A stretch of DNA of 64,000 bases, taken from Hyalella azteca (Eukaryota > Arthropoda > Malacostraca > Amphipoda > Hyalellidae). The position numbers and the translations under genes are program-made. Positions 61,270-64,000 of the stretch are shown piece by piece. Under the pieces are notes generated by a model. The model saw nothing but the letters and a program-made list of their open reading frames with translations, did not search any database and was not told the DNA's origin. Within the stretch, counting starts at the first letter, position 1, and every line of letters begins with the position of its first letter. The DNA lies in assembly GCF_000764305.2 (NCBI RefSeq), contig NW_025932511.1, positions 228,691-292,690 on the forward strand, read 5' to 3'.

Positions 61270-61419
61270 TTCTAGATTTTTTAGAACCTTCTAGAATTTT
61301 CTAGAACCCTCTAGATTTTTCTCGAATCTTCTAGAAGGCTCGCGTGTGATGAGTGGCGTAGGTACCACCATTCATCCATATTCTACAACTTTCTAGAAGA
61401 AGAATTAGATTTTCTAGAA
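61270..61419. promoter_or_regulatory. Cluster of heat-shock-element-like pentamers
   Basis: From 61284 to 61336, GAA and TTC alternate every 5 bp: 61284, 61289, 61294, 61299, 61304, then two one-mismatch units, then 61319, 61324, 61329, 61334. This is the HSF binding pattern nGAAn/nTTCn. Further TTCTAGAA palindromes lie at 61391-61398 and 61412-61419. No gene follows within the window, so a regulatory role is unproven; it may simply be a TTCTAGAA-based repeat. Confidence 0.5.
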
Positions 61420-61449
61420 CCTTATAGTAGAATCTAGATGGAAACTGGC

Positions 61450-61540
61450 AAAGGAGCTGGACTCCGAAACGTTTTCTATTAAGATATGATGACCTTTCGT
61501 GAATTTTCATTCATTTTCGCTTCCAAATATTGAATTATTT
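61450..61540 (+). repeat. Hammerhead-like dispersed repeat, relic copy E
   Basis: GGAGCTGGACTCCGAAACG is retained but the CTGATGA half-core is lost (CTGGCAA in its place). The downstream AAGATATGATGACC and TTCGCTTCCAAAT tracts still resemble copies C and D. Confidence 0.6.
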
Positions 61541-61858
61541 TGCGATCCAAGCAAGCCAATGACCTTAATTTCAGTTCTGTACTTAGAATATCCTCTTAGG
61601 TTTACAACGCTTGTTCTTCTAAAATTTAATTAAATAAATTATCTTCAAATTATAAAATTATTTTCACCATCTCATTTACACTAATATTTCCAATAAGTGC
61701 ATAGATCATTGTCCCACACCACACCAAACACAGTATACTTCATTATCACCTGACATGCCTTGGGCCTCGCCGATTTAACCTACTGTGTAGCAACACCATT
61801 CCCACCATTCACTTCACACATGAGTCGGTTACGCCTAGGGCAGCCCCGGACACACTTG

Positions 61859-62579
61859 AGCTCCTTTCACACAGGACGTGAAATGCCGCACGCGTAAAAA
61901 AACAGCGGTATTTCATGTTGAACCTCAGCGGACCTATTTAAACTTCACTGCTATTCACACACGACGGCATTTAACGCAGCGTCAAATTTGACGCATGCTG
62001 CCTGCGTATGTTCTTCCAAAACTGCTGCGGCATTTGCCGCACCATTTTAGCATAATGCAATGGTATTCAATGTAATCTTTCACTGTGCGTCTTTTGACAC
62101 AGCGGTTTTTGACGCATATCCTAGCCTGGTACAGACAACAATTCGTGGAAACTTTCTGCTGACATACCTACGGAAATAATTAAAGAATTTGGTTTTATCT
62201 CCTCTTAATTTTTCAAATAATGTGGCAAATTCTCCTGCTCGGGGTCTTAAATGTACTATATGGTGAACCCAGCAAGCCTTCTTTTCCTCCTTTGCTGTCT
62301 TGGATGCAGTAAGTACAACAGGAGAGCCTTTTTTTCTTTACATAGAGCAGCCATTTATATTGAGCTTATAAAAAATGAGCACCACTTTTGGAGAACAGCA
62401 CTGAAAAGCTGATAGATTCAAGCGTAAAAAGCCAACTCTTGTGAATGATTGTGCGGTAAATACCGTTGCGTGTTTTTGACGCATGCGGCATTTGCTGTCT
62501 TGTGTAAATGTTAACGCGGCAAATACCGCTGCGTGTTTTTTGGCGCTCGCGGCATTTCACGCCGTGTGTGAAAGGGGCT
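61859..62579. mobile_element. PIF/Harbinger-like element, internally decayed
   Basis: Terminal inverted repeats of about 50 bp begin AGCTCCTTTCACAC on the left and AGCCCCTTTCACAC on the inverted right. They share GTGAAATGCCGC further in. The 3-bp flanks are TTG and TTA, an imperfect TWA-type duplication. An internal 65-bp segment near the right end is duplicated (62455-62575). A minus-strand open segment resembling a Harbinger transposase N-terminus lies inside. Confidence 0.75.
62120..62335 (-). pseudogene. Fragment of a PIF/Harbinger transposase
   Basis: Read on the minus strand it is open for about 70 codons without a good start. It gives KKACWVHHIVHLRPRAGEF followed by TLFEKLRGDKTKFFNYFR. 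The W-V-x-x-I, G-E-F and F-x-x-Y-F-R spacing matches the region of animal Harbinger transposases before the DDE domain (by eye). After that it diverges and no DDE domain is present, so this is a relic carried by the surrounding inverted-repeat element. Confidence 0.65.
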
Positions 62580-62826
62580 TTACTTCACTCGTCACACCCT
62601 CGTCTCATCTTCCCCACGACGCCCCCACCAGTAATCATACGAACTACACTAGAATTACCAGCCCCCGCCCGACATGGCTGGTCAACAGGCCAGCAAGGCC
62701 TGTCAGCTCGGGTTGAAATACACTTTGTGGACAATGTACTATTTTCTGATTTTTTTCATCAAACTATCGTTCGATCCAACGCTGCTCTGTTGAAAAATAT
62801 ATCTTTTACACCTGCACTACTTCACC
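62580..62826. other. GC-richer spacer, no gene
   Basis: A pyrimidine- and C-rich stretch at 62590-62720 is open in two plus frames (62483-62716 and 62508-62933) that run out of the flanking transposon; no family is seen. Confidence 0.5.
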
Positions 62827-62973
62827 TGGGCCCATACTTTCAAAAAATGTTAAGAGATCGTAAGTTCATCAGCCAATCATTGACGGCCTTGCAGGCAAAA
62901 TCCACCAATCAAAGACAAGAAAATAGATCGTAAGTACTTACATTCACTTAGCCAGTTTTGAAAGTATAGCCCC
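62827..62973. mobile_element. Short MITE, about 147 bp
   Basis: Inverted ends share CATACTTTCAAAA (left GGGCCCATAC, inverted right GGGGCTATAC). CTG occurs at both borders and may be a 3-bp target duplication. An inner inverted pair, GATCGTAAGT, lies near the left end and again near 62928. Superfamily uncertain. Confidence 0.6.
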
Positions 62974-64000
62974 TGGTCTATCAGAACTGCAAATTCTCCC
63001 CCCCCCCTCATCCCGCTTTTTTTGGTTAGTGTGCCTAGTTAGGTTGCCCATCCTGAAAGCAGCCAGTCAAGTATGTTAAAACTTGCGTCGTAATTAGGAT
63101 AAAATTATGATGCAATAGATAAAATAAATGTCCTATCTAGATTGAGGAAAATAAAATCTACCTCGCGTAGAACCTTTCTTTACACGAAACATTAGAATCA
63201 TAAAAATTACACAACGCAATAGACTCGGAATACATTCGAATAAAATCGTTCTCCAGAACCAAACTTGAACGAAGATGTTGAAACAGTACGACATGACATG
63301 ACGGATGAATTGCACGTGCTATCAAACACATAGTTCACAAAAGATCGAATGAGTGTTAGTCACTGATAAAAAAACAAATGATATATATGTTCTTAATTAA
63401 ATTAATTACTTGAATGAGAGCACGTATCTAGCTAAAACCGATCATTTACAGGAGACAATTAAATCGATATAAATTGGACACAACTTGAAACTAACTAAAC
63501 TTGCTATTCAATGCTACAATCCAAATGAGATATCTACTTGCTTTAAGAAGTTGCAGATTGAATTGTAAGCTTCAACATTTAAAAAATATGAGGTATCTGG
63601 AAATATAATTATCCTATATTTCAGAAGGCACTGAACATATTTCTGAAAGACACTCTGAAACCTGTCCACAACCCAGACGTTACTGTCTTCAGTCAGTTTT
63701 CAGTTCGTAGTCATGCTAGGGGGAGTGCAGCTTTCTAAAAATTAGTAAAAATTTGGTGCACTCTAACTTTGATAAGAAAGCGTAAGTTGGATAGAGGGAA
63801 GCACAAGTTAGATGATTTTCCAGAGTAAACGTCAACCGAACACTGCCAAATCCGAGGACAACGACTAGACAGTACCCTAGTAACAATTTTCAAAGGGGCC
63901 CATGTTGGTCCCAAGTGGCATGACAATATTGGCCACATGTGAAAATGCCATATGGCAGCCCCATGGTTTTTGTGAAAATTCTGCCCAGCTAGGCCACGTA
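62974..64000. other. No gene seen to the end of the window
   Basis: AT-rich sequence with a C run near 62998-63009. Minus frames at 63133-63315 and 63735-63938 have no recognisable features. The missing cadherin last exon, if distal, was not found here. Confidence 0.5.

Noticed and set aside
1..64000. tRNA or rRNA genes
   Set aside because: No cloverleaf with intact A and B boxes and no rRNA motifs were recognised by eye on either strand; tRNAscan-SE would settle this.

Overview
The window is eukaryotic nuclear DNA, most likely from an arthropod, and a large-genome crustacean is my best guess. It is AT-rich and mostly non-coding. It carries many unrelated minisatellite arrays and several inverted-repeat DNA transposons. 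The one gene I recognise has the C-terminal layout of an arthropod N-type classical cadherin (CadN-like). The species assignment is inference.

Layout. From 1 to about 52.8 kb I see no recognisable gene. This part holds AT-rich sequence, about a dozen tandem arrays (periods 10 to 69 bp), a solo LTR at 21.2-21.7 kb, a small TTA-flanked element at 34.4 kb and a TTAA-flanked element inside a minisatellite at 40.66-41.54 kb. A dispersed repeat carrying a hammerhead-ribozyme-like core occurs at 13.0, 13.9, 20.8 and 44.3 kb, with a relic at 61.45 kb. A few short GC-richer open segments bounded by plausible splice sites (3.7, 13.6 and 18.0 kb on +, 26.0-26.2 kb on -) could be exons of unrecognised genes; confidence is low.

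From about 52.9 to 60.5 kb on the + strand lie eleven exons that join in frame at every junction. They encode EGF, laminin G, EGF, laminin G, two Cys-rich/EGF modules, a transmembrane helix and a cytoplasmic tail. Only the membrane-proximal end of the protein is present; the cadherin repeats must be encoded elsewhere. The most economical last exon in the window (60722-60735) stops after four residues and is followed by AATAAA. If it is used, the tail would lack the terminal catenin-binding stretch expected of a classical cadherin. A 1.2-kb foldback transposon with inverted minisatellite arms sits about 50 bp upstream of the first visible exon.

From 60.8 kb to the end there is no gene. That part holds a phased array of heat-shock-element-like pentamers (61.28 kb), a PIF/Harbinger-like element with a decayed transposase fragment (61.86-62.58 kb) and a short MITE (62.83-62.97 kb). 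Two single N bases (13107 and 50904) mark assembly joins; the second is flanked by a near-perfect 94-bp duplication that is probably artificial.
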